Shown here: in pieces, positions 18,317 through 26,405 of the stretch
How the letters are laid out: every line of letters begins with the position of its first letter
Numbering within the stretch: the stretch's first letter is position 1
Assembly: GCF_038007965.1 (NCBI RefSeq)
Contig: NZ_JBBOYD010000002.1
Location: 248,001-312,000, forward strand
DNA from: Niallia sp. FSL W8-0635
GTDB lineage: Bacteria; Bacillota; Bacilli; Bacillales; Cytobacillaceae
Direction of reading: 5' to 3'
DNA: 64,000 nt
Position numbers and translations under genes: made by a program
Notes under the pieces: generated by a model
Databases searched by the model: none
Told to the model about the DNA's origin: nothing
Seen by the model: only the letters and a program-made list of their open reading frames with translations

Positions 18317-18345
18317 AGCTGTGCTTCAGTTTGTATATGGACATT
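18303..18345 (+). terminator. very strong hairpin terminator
   Basis: A perfect 17-bp stem, CATATACAAACTGAAGC against GCTTCAGTTTGTATATG with a TGT loop, followed by GACATTATTTTTTC. It overlaps the last codons of the 85-aa gene. Confidence 0.85.
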
Positions 18346-18374
18346 ATTTTTTCTATAGCAATTTCGTAGAATAT

Positions 18375-18400
18375 TTGCATAGAATAGGTATTCCATGCAA
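18375..18400. promoter_or_regulatory. 26-bp palindrome upstream of the recombinase gene
   Basis: TTGCATAGAATA-GG-TATTCCATGCAA has 12-bp arms with one mismatch. The half-site TTGCATAGAAT recurs at 18461-18471, and AAATAACAGTAAAAA is repeated at 18411 and 18442. These surround the possible starts of the recombinase gene and look like an operator or recombination site. Confidence 0.45.
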
Positions 18401-18436
18401 TTAGTTAACAAAATAACAGTAAAAAGGAAATGAATT

Positions 18437-19324
18437 ATGGCAAATAACAGTAAAAAAATATTGCATAGAATTATTTATGCCAAAAAATCTGGAGGAGAGA
18501 ATATGATTAACCAATTTGTAGAAGAAGCACTGAGAGGAAAATCAGAACAGACAATTAAGACTTATGTTCACTCAATTAAGCAATTTAGTGATTGGTTGGA
18601 AGGGGCTGGAGCAGATTTATCAAATTACGCGAGAAGCGACGTTCAACAATACATTGATTATTTAGTGAGTAGACGCAAGAGCCCAGCAACAGTAAATAAA
18701 ATTTGGAATGCGATTAAGAAGTATAGCAAATGGTCTCAACAAGTGAATACAATAGAAGATATTTCGGTTGTTAAACCTACTAACTATAAAAATGAGGCCC
18801 CTAAAGCACTAGACAGGTTAGAATTGAATAGGTTGATACGAGAAATTGATAGAACTGAGAATAAAAGAGATATGGCTATTCTACAAGTATTGTTAAATAC
18901 AGGTTTACGGCTTTCTGAATTGGTTGCCTTAGATATATCAGATATCGAAGTAAGTGAGAGAAAAGGTCAGGTTACTGTAATTAAAGGAAAAGGAAACAAA
19001 CAGAGAACAGTTCCACTTAATAAAGAAGCACGAAGAGCATTAGTTAAATATCTTGAAGAAAGGTCTGACAATGAAGAAGCACTATTTCTATCAAATAGAG
19101 GTAAAAGAATAAGTGTTAGAACAGTGCAATATTTAATAGAAAAGCAGGGTTTCAATGTTCATGCTTTAAGACATACTTTTATAACAGGATTAGTTCGAAG
19201 TGGACAGGATATCAGCGTAATCCAATCTTTAAGTGGACATTCAAGCGCTGACATGATACTTAGATATTCTGCTCCTACTCCTGAGGACAAACAGATTGCA
19301 GTAGAAGAAATTTGGACTAGGTGA
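18437..19324 (+). CDS. tyrosine recombinase/integrase, XerC/D-like
   Basis: A 295-aa site-specific recombinase. An N-terminal SAM-like core-binding domain (about 25-100) precedes the catalytic domain, where all key residues are visible: Arg in NTGLRLSEL, Lys in the KGKGNKQR hairpin, HALRHTF (His-x-x-Arg), HSSADMILRY (His and nucleophilic Tyr). Two starts are possible: ATG 18437, or ATG 18503 preceded by CTGGAGGAG, which has the better ribosome site and would free the repeats at 18375-18471 for regulation. Confidence 0.9.
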   Translation: MANNSKKILHRIIYAKKSGGENMINQFVEEALRGKSEQTIKTYVHSIKQFSDWLEGAGADLSNYARSDVQQYIDYLVSRRKSPATVNKIWNAIKKYSKWSQQVNTIEDISVVKPTNYKNEAPKALDRLELNRLIREIDRTENKRDMAILQVLLNTGLRLSELVALDISDIEVSERKGQVTVIKGKGNKQRTVPLNKEARRALVKYLEERSDNEEALFLSNRGKRISVRTVQYLIEKQGFNVHALRHTFITGLVRSGQDISVIQSLSGHSSADMILRYSAPTPEDKQIAVEEIWTR

Positions 19325-19537
19325 CCTTTACTAGTTTTATTAATCATTAATATTTGAGATCAATTATTATAATGGCTAATAAAATTACTATAATACTTTG
19401 CCATAAATAAAGGGTTATGCTATTTCATATAGAAGTGTAGGTATATCAGGACAATTATTCCCCTTTAAAATCCTGAATGTGTTCCTCTCCAAGGTGTAAC
19501 TTAGACAAATTTCTTTTGCTAGCCCTTTCTAGGACAT

Positions 19538-19578
19538 AAAATGGTCAAACAGTAATTTTTGCTGTTTGACCATTTTTA
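19538..19578 (+). terminator. intrinsic terminator
   Basis: AAATGGTCAAACAG pairs with CTGTTTGACCATTT and is followed by TTATT. The surrounding 19325-19885 holds no gene that I can see. Confidence 0.8.
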
Positions 19579-19611
19579 TTAAATATCAAAATGTGACAAT
19601 TTTGTGAAAGG

Positions 19612-19649
19612 TTATCTATGAACGAACAATAATATCATTTCATAGATAA
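19612..19649. repeat. 11-bp inverted repeat, possible recombination site
   Basis: TTATCTATGAA (19612-19622) and TTCATAGATAA (19639-19649) are perfect inverse copies 16 bp apart. Arms of 11 bp near an integrase gene are compatible with a core site, though Xer-type spacers are shorter (6-8 bp). Confidence 0.35.
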
Positions 19650-19885
19650 AAAGGCAGGGTTATGCAGATAATGCATTTTTAATCTAACTTGTATATTATT
19701 TTAATATAATTAAATATTTATCTACGATTTTGCCGCCAATTCAAATCATAGAGAAGTGGGTTTACAAGCGTATCAAGGGTCTTTTATAATCAAAATCAAG
19801 TTAGAAAATTATCTATTAACAATTTTTTTGCAAGGGGATTTGTTATATGAGAAAAATTTAGGGATTTAAAAAGGGGGAAGTTTTA

Positions 19886-20125
19886 ATGGGAAAACCAACA
19901 ATTTATATGAATTTTGATGATCAAAATTCAAAAACGCTTCTAGGTATAACAATTAAGGCAACTAAGATGTTACAACATATGGGAGATCAATGAGATAAAA
20001 CAGTTGAATTATATAATAATGTTGCTAGCGCGGTAGAAAACATTATTATAAGTGAGGGAGAAATATATGAAGGTGGACTCGATATTATAGAAGAGTATGT
20101 AACCATCAGTAATAGGAGACGATAG
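19886..20125 (+). pseudogene. small gene interrupted by an in-frame TGA
   Basis: AAGGGGGAAG precedes ATG 19886. The frame MGKPTIYMNFDDQNSK runs 35 codons to TGA (19991-19993), then continues in frame for 44 codons (DKTVELYNNVASAVENIII... to TAG). The conserved reading frame on both sides suggests a recent nonsense change. Its start resembles the KKPVIYMRIG peptide at 23975. No known family. Confidence 0.5.
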
Positions 20126-20390
20126 CCCAAATAAATTCGTCACAGATATCTTATGACATACCGATTTGGTCTTTTGATAAAGGTGCTATACTACCTAAAA
20201 GTAAGGTAATTGCACTTTAAAGGAGGTGGTTAATAAAAGTAAAACATGATTGCTACTAACCGTTACTTATTGTTGCGTCATTGGCGTGGGCAACTCTAAG
20301 CAAAACTATTATTTGGTGTTATATAGGTGATTCTATTTATGGTAATTATATATTACCACGGAATCTCCTTAATGAAAAGGGGGAATTTTA

Positions 20391-20777
20391 GTGAAAAAAA
20401 TAGCAGTAGGTTACTTTATGGTTAATTTAAATGAATCAAACTGGCAAGTTATAAGTGATATGTACAAAGCGCTTTACGAATATTGCAATAATAAGAACTA
20501 CTCGTTACATGCTGTGTATCACGATATTAGTGAAGAATTAACTGAATATCAATTACTCAACGCTGCATATAGACCAACTTTCAAGGATTTTAAAAGAAGA
20601 GTATCAGAAGACAGAAGGATTGACCATGTTCTATTACCAGTACTTTCAGAGAGTTATTATGATGATGGATATGATGATTTATTGGAAGTTCCTCACTTTG
20701 GAAAAATCTCAATGTTTTATGTAAATAGTCCAGAGATTCCTGAGGAAGCATACGAATTTGATGGAATACCTTTCTAA
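20391..20777 (+). CDS. degenerate resolvase-like protein, 128 aa
   Basis: GGGGGAA precedes GTG 20391. The protein opens IAVGYFMVNLNESNW and has LYEYCNNKNYSLHAVYHDIS, which parallels AVGYVRFAS and VNYCTNKGILVEKILDD of the next gene and the YARVST/helix/strand pattern of serine recombinases. The ARVS active-site segment is absent, so it should not cut DNA. The C-terminal part is acidic and unrelated to the usual DNA-binding domain. Resolvase ancestry is inference; function unknown. Confidence 0.5.
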   Translation: MKKIAVGYFMVNLNESNWQVISDMYKALYEYCNNKNYSLHAVYHDISEELTEYQLLNAAYRPTFKDFKRRVSEDRRIDHVLLPVLSESYYDDGYDDLLEVPHFGKISMFYVNSPEIPEEAYEFDGIPF

Positions 20778-20832
20778 GAGATTCAAGATGGATTTTGAAT
20801 AAAAATATAGATTTAAAAAAGGAGGAGTTTTT

Positions 20833-21255
20833 ATGTTGGAACAGTTAAAAACAGCAGTAGGATATGTAAGGTTTGCTTCATTAGAAGATGGAGGTTTGCA
20901 ACGAAGTAATGCAATTGTAAATTATTGCACCAATAAAGGAATTCTAGTCGAAAAGATTCTTGATGATCGAGAAAGTGGATATTCTCCATTAGTAACGCGT
21001 AATGGTGGTTGTAAACTAATCGATTACGTCGATAGTGGAGAAATTGACTATATCATACTCTCATATTTGCATGAATTGAGTAGAGACAATGAAGAACTTT
21101 ATCATTTCTTAAAATTATTGAAGGAAAAAGGGATTGAGTTGATTGTACTTTCATCAATAAATATTGAAAGAAGTTATTTTGAAAACCTTTTTAAAGATTT
21201 CGCAGATAGAGATTTTCAACTACCTAGACTAGAAAGAGGTTATTTATATGAATAA
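20833..21255 (+). CDS. serine-recombinase-fold protein lacking catalytic serine, 140 aa
   Basis: AAAGGAGGAG precedes ATG 20833. The resolvase catalytic fold is readable along 110 residues: GYVRFASLEDGG, a helix, EKILDDRESGY, a helix, IDYIILSYLHELSRDNEELY (the DRISR region) and GIELIVLSS. Where active enzymes have R-V-S-T this one has R-F-A-S, so the nucleophilic serine is replaced by alanine, though the next residue is serine. No DNA-binding domain follows. The next gene overlaps by 8 bp, indicating an operon. Confidence 0.6.
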   Translation: MLEQLKTAVGYVRFASLEDGGLQRSNAIVNYCTNKGILVEKILDDRESGYSPLVTRNGGCKLIDYVDSGEIDYIILSYLHELSRDNEELYHFLKLLKEKGIELIVLSSINIERSYFENLFKDFADRDFQLPRLERGYLYE

Positions 21256-21493
21256 CGATAAATTTCATGTTGGAGTAATTAATTCAAGTTTCGGGATTCA
21301 AATAGCGGGTGCTGATGTTTGCTTTAAAGAAGGTGAGGTAGTTTATATCCTTGCTGAAATTTATGATAAAGAAAATCCAGAATGCATTATGTGGTATGTA
21401 GTATTAAAACCTTTAAGTAAGGATTCATTAAGGATTAACTCAGAATTTGTCGATTTAATGTTCCTAGAGAATGTTCCTCGATTTCCACATTAG
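21248..21493 (+). CDS. hypothetical protein, 81 aa
   Basis: ATG 21248 lies within the end of the preceding gene. The protein looks like a small beta-rich fold (FHVGVINSSFGIQIAG, EVVYILAEIYDKE, WYVVLKPL). Unknown family; probably acts with the two resolvase-like proteins in the same operon. Confidence 0.5.
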   Translation: MNNDKFHVGVINSSFGIQIAGADVCFKEGEVVYILAEIYDKENPECIMWYVVLKPLSKDSLRINSEFVDLMFLENVPRFPH

Positions 21494-21675
21494 AATGAAC
21501 TATGGCTTCACATACAAGTATAAGAAAAGTCCTGCGGTAATATGTCAAGTACCAAAATCTAAGGAATTGGAAATTGTAAGCCAACCAATACCTAAAAAAG
21601 ACAATACTTAAGAAACCCAGTAAGATATTAAACCATTTACTGGAAAATATTGAAGGATTTAGGATGTTTTATCCT

Positions 21676-22905
21676 TTAGTTATTCACCTTCCTTCTTGGC
21701 GTGTAGACTTGATCGTTGCGTAGCAGCGCATCGACCAACCGCACAAGTTTTCTTGCCGTTAAGACGAGTGCTCTTTTGTGTTGATGCTTAGGAACCTCAC
21801 GATATTTTTTCAGGTAGTATGCCCGAAATTCAGGTTCATTTCGTTGAACCGAGTTGGCAGCTTCAACAAGGTAATAACGAAGAAATCTATTTCCTGAACG
21901 TATCATTTTGGTTTCCTCAGCTTGGAACTTTCCTGATTGATTCTTGGACCATGTAAGTCCACTATATTTGGCAATGGAAGCTTGGTTATCAAAGCGATCA
22001 ATTTGTCCAATTTCGGCTAAAATACCAGCGGTATAGACTGGGCCTATTCCTGGAATCGTCTGTAAGGTATTAGGGATACCTTCTAGAAGCTTTTGGATGG
22101 CTTTGTCAAGTTCTTTAATCTGTTTAGTTATACTACGGATGGACTCTATTGAAGTCCCTAATAATAGGTCGATAGAATCTTCCACACACTTTGATAATCG
22201 GTAGGAAGATCTCGCAGCCTTTTGAATGGATTTCGCCACACACTCGGCGTCAGTAAAGCGATTTTTGCCCTTATCTTGAAGATAATTCGCAAGTTCTTGA
22301 AGATCCATTGAGCTAATTTCATCTAAGCTATATTGTTCAAGAAATAGCTCTAACATGGCATTTCCAAAAACCGAACTATCCACTTCAGTCGTAAAGGAAC
22401 TACACTTATAAAATAAGTGTTGCAGAAAATATTGCTTTTCTCGCGTTAGGTTGTGAACGAGATGATATCTCATTCTTGTCAACCTTTGAAGAGCAATAAA
22501 TTGTTCCTGCATCACCGCCGTTAGTGGAAGACGTCCAAACCGTAAGCGATCTGCAATAATCCAAGCATCGACTTGGTCTGTTTTATCCAGGTCAACATAT
22601 GACTCTTTAAATTTTTTAATTAGTTTTGGATTAATAGTAAAGACTGTTGTTTTAAATTCTTTAAGAGATTCATCCTCGTGAAAAAACATAGCAGGATGCC
22701 AACTATAGACTGAAGTGGCCTCCATCCCGATTTGAATCTCGGAAATTGAGTTACTTTGGGCTATCTTGACAATCTGATCTTTCAGATAAGATGCCCCAGT
22801 CAAATTGTTGTCAACAGTGAGAGCAGTTAATGCTTCTCCTTCAAAATTCATGACACAAGCTTTCATATCTTGAGAGCTAACGTCTATTCCAACAAATAAT
22901 TTCAT
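21676..22905 (-). CDS. IS110-family transposase
   Basis: A 409-aa DEDD recombinase. The N-terminal RuvC-like domain begins LFVGIDVSSQDMKA (first Asp), and the C-terminal transposase_20 domain contains LQTIPGIGPVYTAGILAEIG and YSGLTWSKNQSG, with the catalytic serine expected in this domain. ATG is preceded by AAAGGAGG. IS110 elements lack clear terminal repeats, so the exact insertion sequence borders cannot be read. The 300-bp region upstream is probably part of the element. Confidence 0.93.
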   Translation of the reverse strand: MKLFVGIDVSSQDMKACVMNFEGEALTALTVDNNLTGASYLKDQIVKIAQSNSISEIQIGMEATSVYSWHPAMFFHEDESLKEFKTTVFTINPKLIKKFKESYVDLDKTDQVDAWIIADRLRFGRLPLTAVMQEQFIALQRLTRMRYHLVHNLTREKQYFLQHLFYKCSSFTTEVDSSVFGNAMLELFLEQYSLDEISSMDLQELANYLQDKGKNRFTDAECVAKSIQKAARSSYRLSKCVEDSIDLLLGTSIESIRSITKQIKELDKAIQKLLEGIPNTLQTIPGIGPVYTAGILAEIGQIDRFDNQASIAKYSGLTWSKNQSGKFQAEETKMIRSGNRFLRYYLVEAANSVQRNEPEFRAYYLKKYREVPKHQHKRALVLTARKLVRLVDALLRNDQVYTPRRKVNN

Positions 22906-23205
22906 GGTGGCTAACCTCCTTTCAATCTAGGATCAAGGGAAGGACTCTTCGGGATATCCCCAGTGTACTTGTCGGTCAATCACCCTCGCGTATTAGAACT
23001 CACTTTGGTCCATGAGCTGCCTGGAAGCTGCAACTTCCAGCATGGGCTGCCAAAGGGAACAGCCTGCGGGTTAGAAGTTCGAACAAGGACTGGGGAGACA
23101 GACTTTTGTAGTAGTCAAAGCTACAGGAGATGATAGAAATCCCCCAAATGATCCTAAGACCATTATCTAGGGACATCACGAAAAGTCCACCCTTTGGAAA
23201 ACTTT
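22906..23205 (-). ncRNA. candidate IS110 bridge RNA region
   Basis: About 300 bp with no open frame lie directly upstream of the IS110 transposase, the place where IS110-group elements encode the bridge RNA that pairs with donor and target DNA. Stem-forming sequence is present, for example CTGGAAGCTGCAACTTCCAG and repeated GGGCTGCC-like blocks. Base pairing to target cannot be tested by eye. Identification rests on position. Confidence 0.4.
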
Positions 23206-23241
23206 TTCAGATAGTGGGGGGCTAGCCCCCCACTATCTGAA
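23206..23241. repeat. perfect 36-bp palindrome
   Basis: TTCAGATAGTGGGGGG, CTAG, then the exact reverse complement. It is perfect over all 36 bases and sits at the outer border of the IS110 upstream region; it may mark the element end or be a terminator lacking a T-run. Confidence 0.7.
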
Positions 23242-23332
23242 CTAACATCTATAGAATTATCAAAGAACAATATTTTAATTGGAAATTACCTCGAAAGAGG
23301 ACTATAAACTTACTATACGAGGAGATGGTTTA

Positions 23333-23644
23333 ATGAAAAAAATAATCAATAAAAAAATTTATAATACAGAAACAGCGACACTAATTGCTGAGTATAGTAA
23401 TGGGCTTACAAGAGGTGACTTTAATCATATCTATGAAGATCTATATGTAACTAAAATAGGACAGTTCTTTTTACATGTAGAGGGTGGACCACTTACTTGC
23501 TACAGTGAAACAGATGGTAGAAATACTTGGGGAATAGAAACTATTATTCTTCTAAATTCACTTCAAACATACAACTGGCTAGAAAAACGTTCAGAATACG
23601 AATTAATAGACAAATATTTTCCCGATATGGTTTCTGAGGGGTAA
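23333..23644 (+). CDS. hypothetical protein, 103 aa
   Basis: CGAGGAGATGG supports ATG 23333; the longer upstream frame has no ribosome site. The sequence (DLYVTKIGQFFLHVEGGPLT, then CYSETDGRN) resembles small plasmid/ICE proteins of unknown role that I have seen next to recombinases. No firm family. Confidence 0.55.
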   Translation: MKKIINKKIYNTETATLIAEYSNGLTRGDFNHIYEDLYVTKIGQFFLHVEGGPLTCYSETDGRNTWGIETIILLNSLQTYNWLEKRSEYELIDKYFPDMVSEG

Positions 23645-23758
23645 GGTTAATTAGTTTCTATAAGCAACTATAATCAATTTCAATATTAACAGTAGGAGGG
23701 TGTCTCTATAATATTTACTTCACACTATAACCCTTCCTGAAAAAGGGAGGAATCTATA

Positions 23759-23905
23759 ATGGACAAGAAAACAACAAAAGAATTGAAAAGTGATAAGGAA
23801 AAGTTTCATATTCCTAGTGAAGAAGAATTGAAAAAAAGAGAACTAGTATCAGTTCTTGCGGAACTTATTTTAAATTATTCATTATCTAAAAAAGAAGTAA
23901 AGTAA
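23759..23905 (+). CDS. hypothetical protein, 48 aa
   Basis: AAAGGGAGG precedes ATG 23759. A charged N-terminus (MDKKTTKELKSDKEKF) leads into a helix rich in Leu and Glu. It is too short for family assignment; the good ribosome site and the hairpin GGGCAAGC-TGCT-GCTTGCCC at 23931-23950 support a real transcription unit. Confidence 0.4.
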   Translation: MDKKTTKELKSDKEKFHIPSEEELKKRELVSVLAELILNYSLSKKEVK

Positions 23906-23930
23906 CGACGCTATAATTCAATGTGAACAT

Positions 23931-23950
23931 GGGCAAGCTGCTGCTTGCCC
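23931..23950. terminator. 8-bp GC-rich hairpin
   Basis: GGGCAAGCTGCTGCTTGCCC is a perfect hairpin with a 4-base loop. The following AAATCTT is T-poor, so termination is only possible, not sure. Confidence 0.45.
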
Positions 23951-23974
23951 AAATCTTAAAGGGGGATATCATAA

Positions 23975-24034
23975 GTGAAAAATTCAAAAAAGAAACCTGT
24001 AATTTATATGAGGATTGGATATGAAGAAAAATAG
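23975..24034 (+). pseudogene. remnant peptide start before recombinase
   Basis: AAGGGGGAT precedes GTG 23975; 19 codons (KNSKKKPVIYMRIGYEEK) end in TAG. The stretch to 24155 has coding-like fragments in shifted frames, so this is probably the start of a decayed gene related to the one at 19886. Confidence 0.3.
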
Positions 24035-24155
24035 AAAAAAACAAATCCCGTTGAAATTATGAAAAAGATACGATGTCAAGTTATTAAATCTTATGGTAAC
24101 GATACTATGAATAATTTTGTAAGTAAAAGTGATTTGAATGAGGGGAGAGATATAT

Positions 24156-25736
24156 ATGGAAAACAATAAAAAATTAAGAGTTGTGATTTACAAAAGGGTG
24201 AGTACTGAGGAGCAAAAAAGAACAGGTTTTTCATTGGAAGGGCAAGAAGATGAGTTAAGGGCATATGCCGAAAGGAAAGGGTATAAAATAGTAGGTGTGT
24301 ACACTGATGGTGGCTATTCAGGTAAAAATTTCAACAGACCTGAAATTCAAAGGTTATTTTCTGATATGAGAAATGGTGATTTTGATGCGATTTTAGTATG
24401 GAAAGTGGACCGGATCTCAAGGAAGAACAGGGATGTTTTAGATTTAATTGATAATGAACTCCATCCAAGAAATATGAAACTATTAGTATCTACTTGTGAT
24501 ATAGATAGTAGTAATGCCAACGGTTATATGTTTATTTCTATGCTAGGTACTTTTGCTGAGTATGAAAGGTCACTAATTATAGAGCGTGTGTCAAGTGGCA
24601 TGGAAAAACGTGCAAAATCAGGTATGTGGAACGGTGGTATCATTTTAGGATACGATGTAGTAGAGAAAAGTTTAGTAATTAATGAGGAAGAATGTGAAAT
24701 AGTTAAACAGATTTTTCAATTAAGGGCAAACGGCTATGGGTACAAAGCGATTACAAATGTACTAAATAGTGAGGGAAAAAAATCTAAGAAAAATAACAGT
24801 TTTAGTATAAATGCTGTAAAAACAATTTTGGAAAATAGAACTTATATTGGTCAATTAAATTGGGGAACTCATAGAGAGTGGGAAAAGAAACGGAGAAGTG
24901 GGAAGACAGATCCAATCAGTGCCGAAGGTGTACATGAGGCAATAATCGAATTAGGTTTATGGAATAGGGTACAAGAAGTTAATAAGGTAAACAGAGACGC
25001 TTCTACAAATACCAAAAATATTAAGAGTGAGTTTATACTTTCAGGGATATTACGTTGTCCCACCTGCGGGGCTGGAACTGTTATGAGTAAGTCAAAGAAA
25101 AGAAATGGTTCAGGATATCATTTTTATTACATGTGTCAAAACTATCATACAAAGGGTAAAGATGTCTGCCGCTCCAATTTAGTTAAGAAAGAACTGATCG
25201 AAGAACAAGTTTTATCTTATATTAATGGTCTAATCTCTAAATCTGGAATCGTAAATGACATTATCGATAAAATAAATAAAGAAAAACATACAGATACAGA
25301 CAAACTTCAAGAGCAAATAGTTGCTTATAAAAAGGAATTGAGAGTAAAAGAGAAGGAATTGGACGCTATTGACGAAGAATATCGCAATAAAGAAATTACT
25401 GCAAAAGCATACGGAAGGTTATCTGGGAAAATTGAGGATGAAGTAGATCGATTACAGGGTATTGTCAGCGATTTAGAAGAAAAGTACGGTAAAGTTACTT
25501 CATCCTACTCTGTTGATGAAAAGATTGTAAAAGAGGCCCTAGAAAACTTCAACGCTTTATTTACTGGTGCAAGCAATGAAAATAAGAAAATCTTAATAAA
25601 ATCACTTATTAAGAAAATTGAAGTTGAATCAAACAGAAAGGAAATAAAGCGCATTGTCTTCTGGTTTTTAGAAGACAGTGCTTTGTCTTTAAAGAATGCT
25701 TTACCAAATAATGAAGGACGCAGAACCGTATCATAA
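24156..25736 (+). CDS. large serine recombinase
   Basis: A 526-aa integrase-type recombinase. VVIYKRVSTEEQKRTG holds the nucleophilic serine; VWKVDRISRKNRD and FAEYERSLIIERV complete the catalytic domain. A recombinase domain (about 160-270) is followed by a zinc ribbon (CPTCG ... CQNYHTKGKDVC) and a coiled coil (about 380-450). GGGGAGA supports ATG 24156. Such enzymes integrate phages or conjugative elements at att sites. The gene ends exactly where a broken DUF421 gene begins, so this may be an attachment junction. Confidence 0.92.
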   Translation: MENNKKLRVVIYKRVSTEEQKRTGFSLEGQEDELRAYAERKGYKIVGVYTDGGYSGKNFNRPEIQRLFSDMRNGDFDAILVWKVDRISRKNRDVLDLIDNELHPRNMKLLVSTCDIDSSNANGYMFISMLGTFAEYERSLIIERVSSGMEKRAKSGMWNGGIILGYDVVEKSLVINEEECEIVKQIFQLRANGYGYKAITNVLNSEGKKSKKNNSFSINAVKTILENRTYIGQLNWGTHREWEKKRRSGKTDPISAEGVHEAIIELGLWNRVQEVNKVNRDASTNTKNIKSEFILSGILRCPTCGAGTVMSKSKKRNGSGYHFYYMCQNYHTKGKDVCRSNLVKKELIEEQVLSYINGLISKSGIVNDIIDKINKEKHTDTDKLQEQIVAYKKELRVKEKELDAIDEEYRNKEITAKAYGRLSGKIEDEVDRLQGIVSDLEEKYGKVTSSYSVDEKIVKEALENFNALFTGASNENKKILIKSLIKKIEVESNRKEIKRIVFWFLEDSALSLKNALPNNEGRRTVS

Positions 25737-26227
25737 ATAACGCCATCGGATTGTGGACGTTTCTTATGTTGGGAATAGAGTTTATGACTCTAAAAAATAA
25801 ATCGACACGTTCTCTCTTATTAGGCAATCCTAACATAATCATTCGAGATGGTGTTATGGACAGAAAGTTACTTACAAAGAACAAATTGGATGTAAATCAA
25901 GTATTGAGTATACTCCGTCAAAATAATGTCTTTTCAGTTCGCGAAGTCAAATACGGTATATTGGAAGCTAATGGGCAAATAAGTTTATTATTAAAATCCA
26001 AGTATCAAAAACCAGACAAGCAAGATCTCAATCTTCCAGAAAGTCCAGTAGACCTCCCAACATCGTTAATTATAGATGGGGAAATTTTATGGGATAATTT
26101 ACATGAACTCGGATTTGATCAACAGTGGTTAGATAACCAATTAACTACCAATGGATATGATAATGTAAAGCGTATACTCTACGCAGATTGGCGAGAGAGT
26201 GAAGGCATACATGTAAGTCCTAAATAA
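25737..26227 (+). pseudogene. DUF421 (YetF-like) protein, N-terminal half missing
   Basis: Directly after the recombinase stop an open frame begins inside the third helix of a DUF421 protein and continues through the cytoplasmic domain (GNPNIIIRDGVMDRKLL, NNVFSVREVKYGILEANG, SLIIDGEILWDNL) to its normal end. No initiation site for a full protein is present. Its last 240 bp are repeated at 35771-36012. Confidence 0.8.
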
Positions 26228-26286
26228 AATTTGTTAGGATAAGAGCATATCAATTTTCTTGGTGAATATAAACTTTAGTCTTCAAC
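25986..26286 (+). repeat. 301-bp direct repeat, copy A
   Basis: Matches 35771-36071 without gaps and with about seven mismatches. It covers the DUF421 3' end and a short relic of a Tn1546-type tnpA end (EHINFLGEY). After 26286 the sequence follows the Tn1546-type tail a little further (GGGCGCTTTTC) and then diverges. Confidence 0.9.
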
Positions 26287-26346
26287 GGGCGCTTTTCTGG
26301 AGTAAGGATTGCGCTCTTTCCGCATCTAAGTGTTCATTACAAAAGA

Positions 26347-26384
26347 CCAGCTAATATCTTGACGGGATATTAGCTGGTTTTTGT
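26347..26384. terminator. 12-bp stem terminator
   Basis: CCAGCTAATATC pairs with GATATTAGCTGG, followed by TTTTT on the plus strand and by TCTTTTG on the minus, so it could end transcription from the minus-strand tnpA. Confidence 0.75.
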
Positions 26385-26405
26385 CACCGATCAAAATGAT
26401 CAAAA

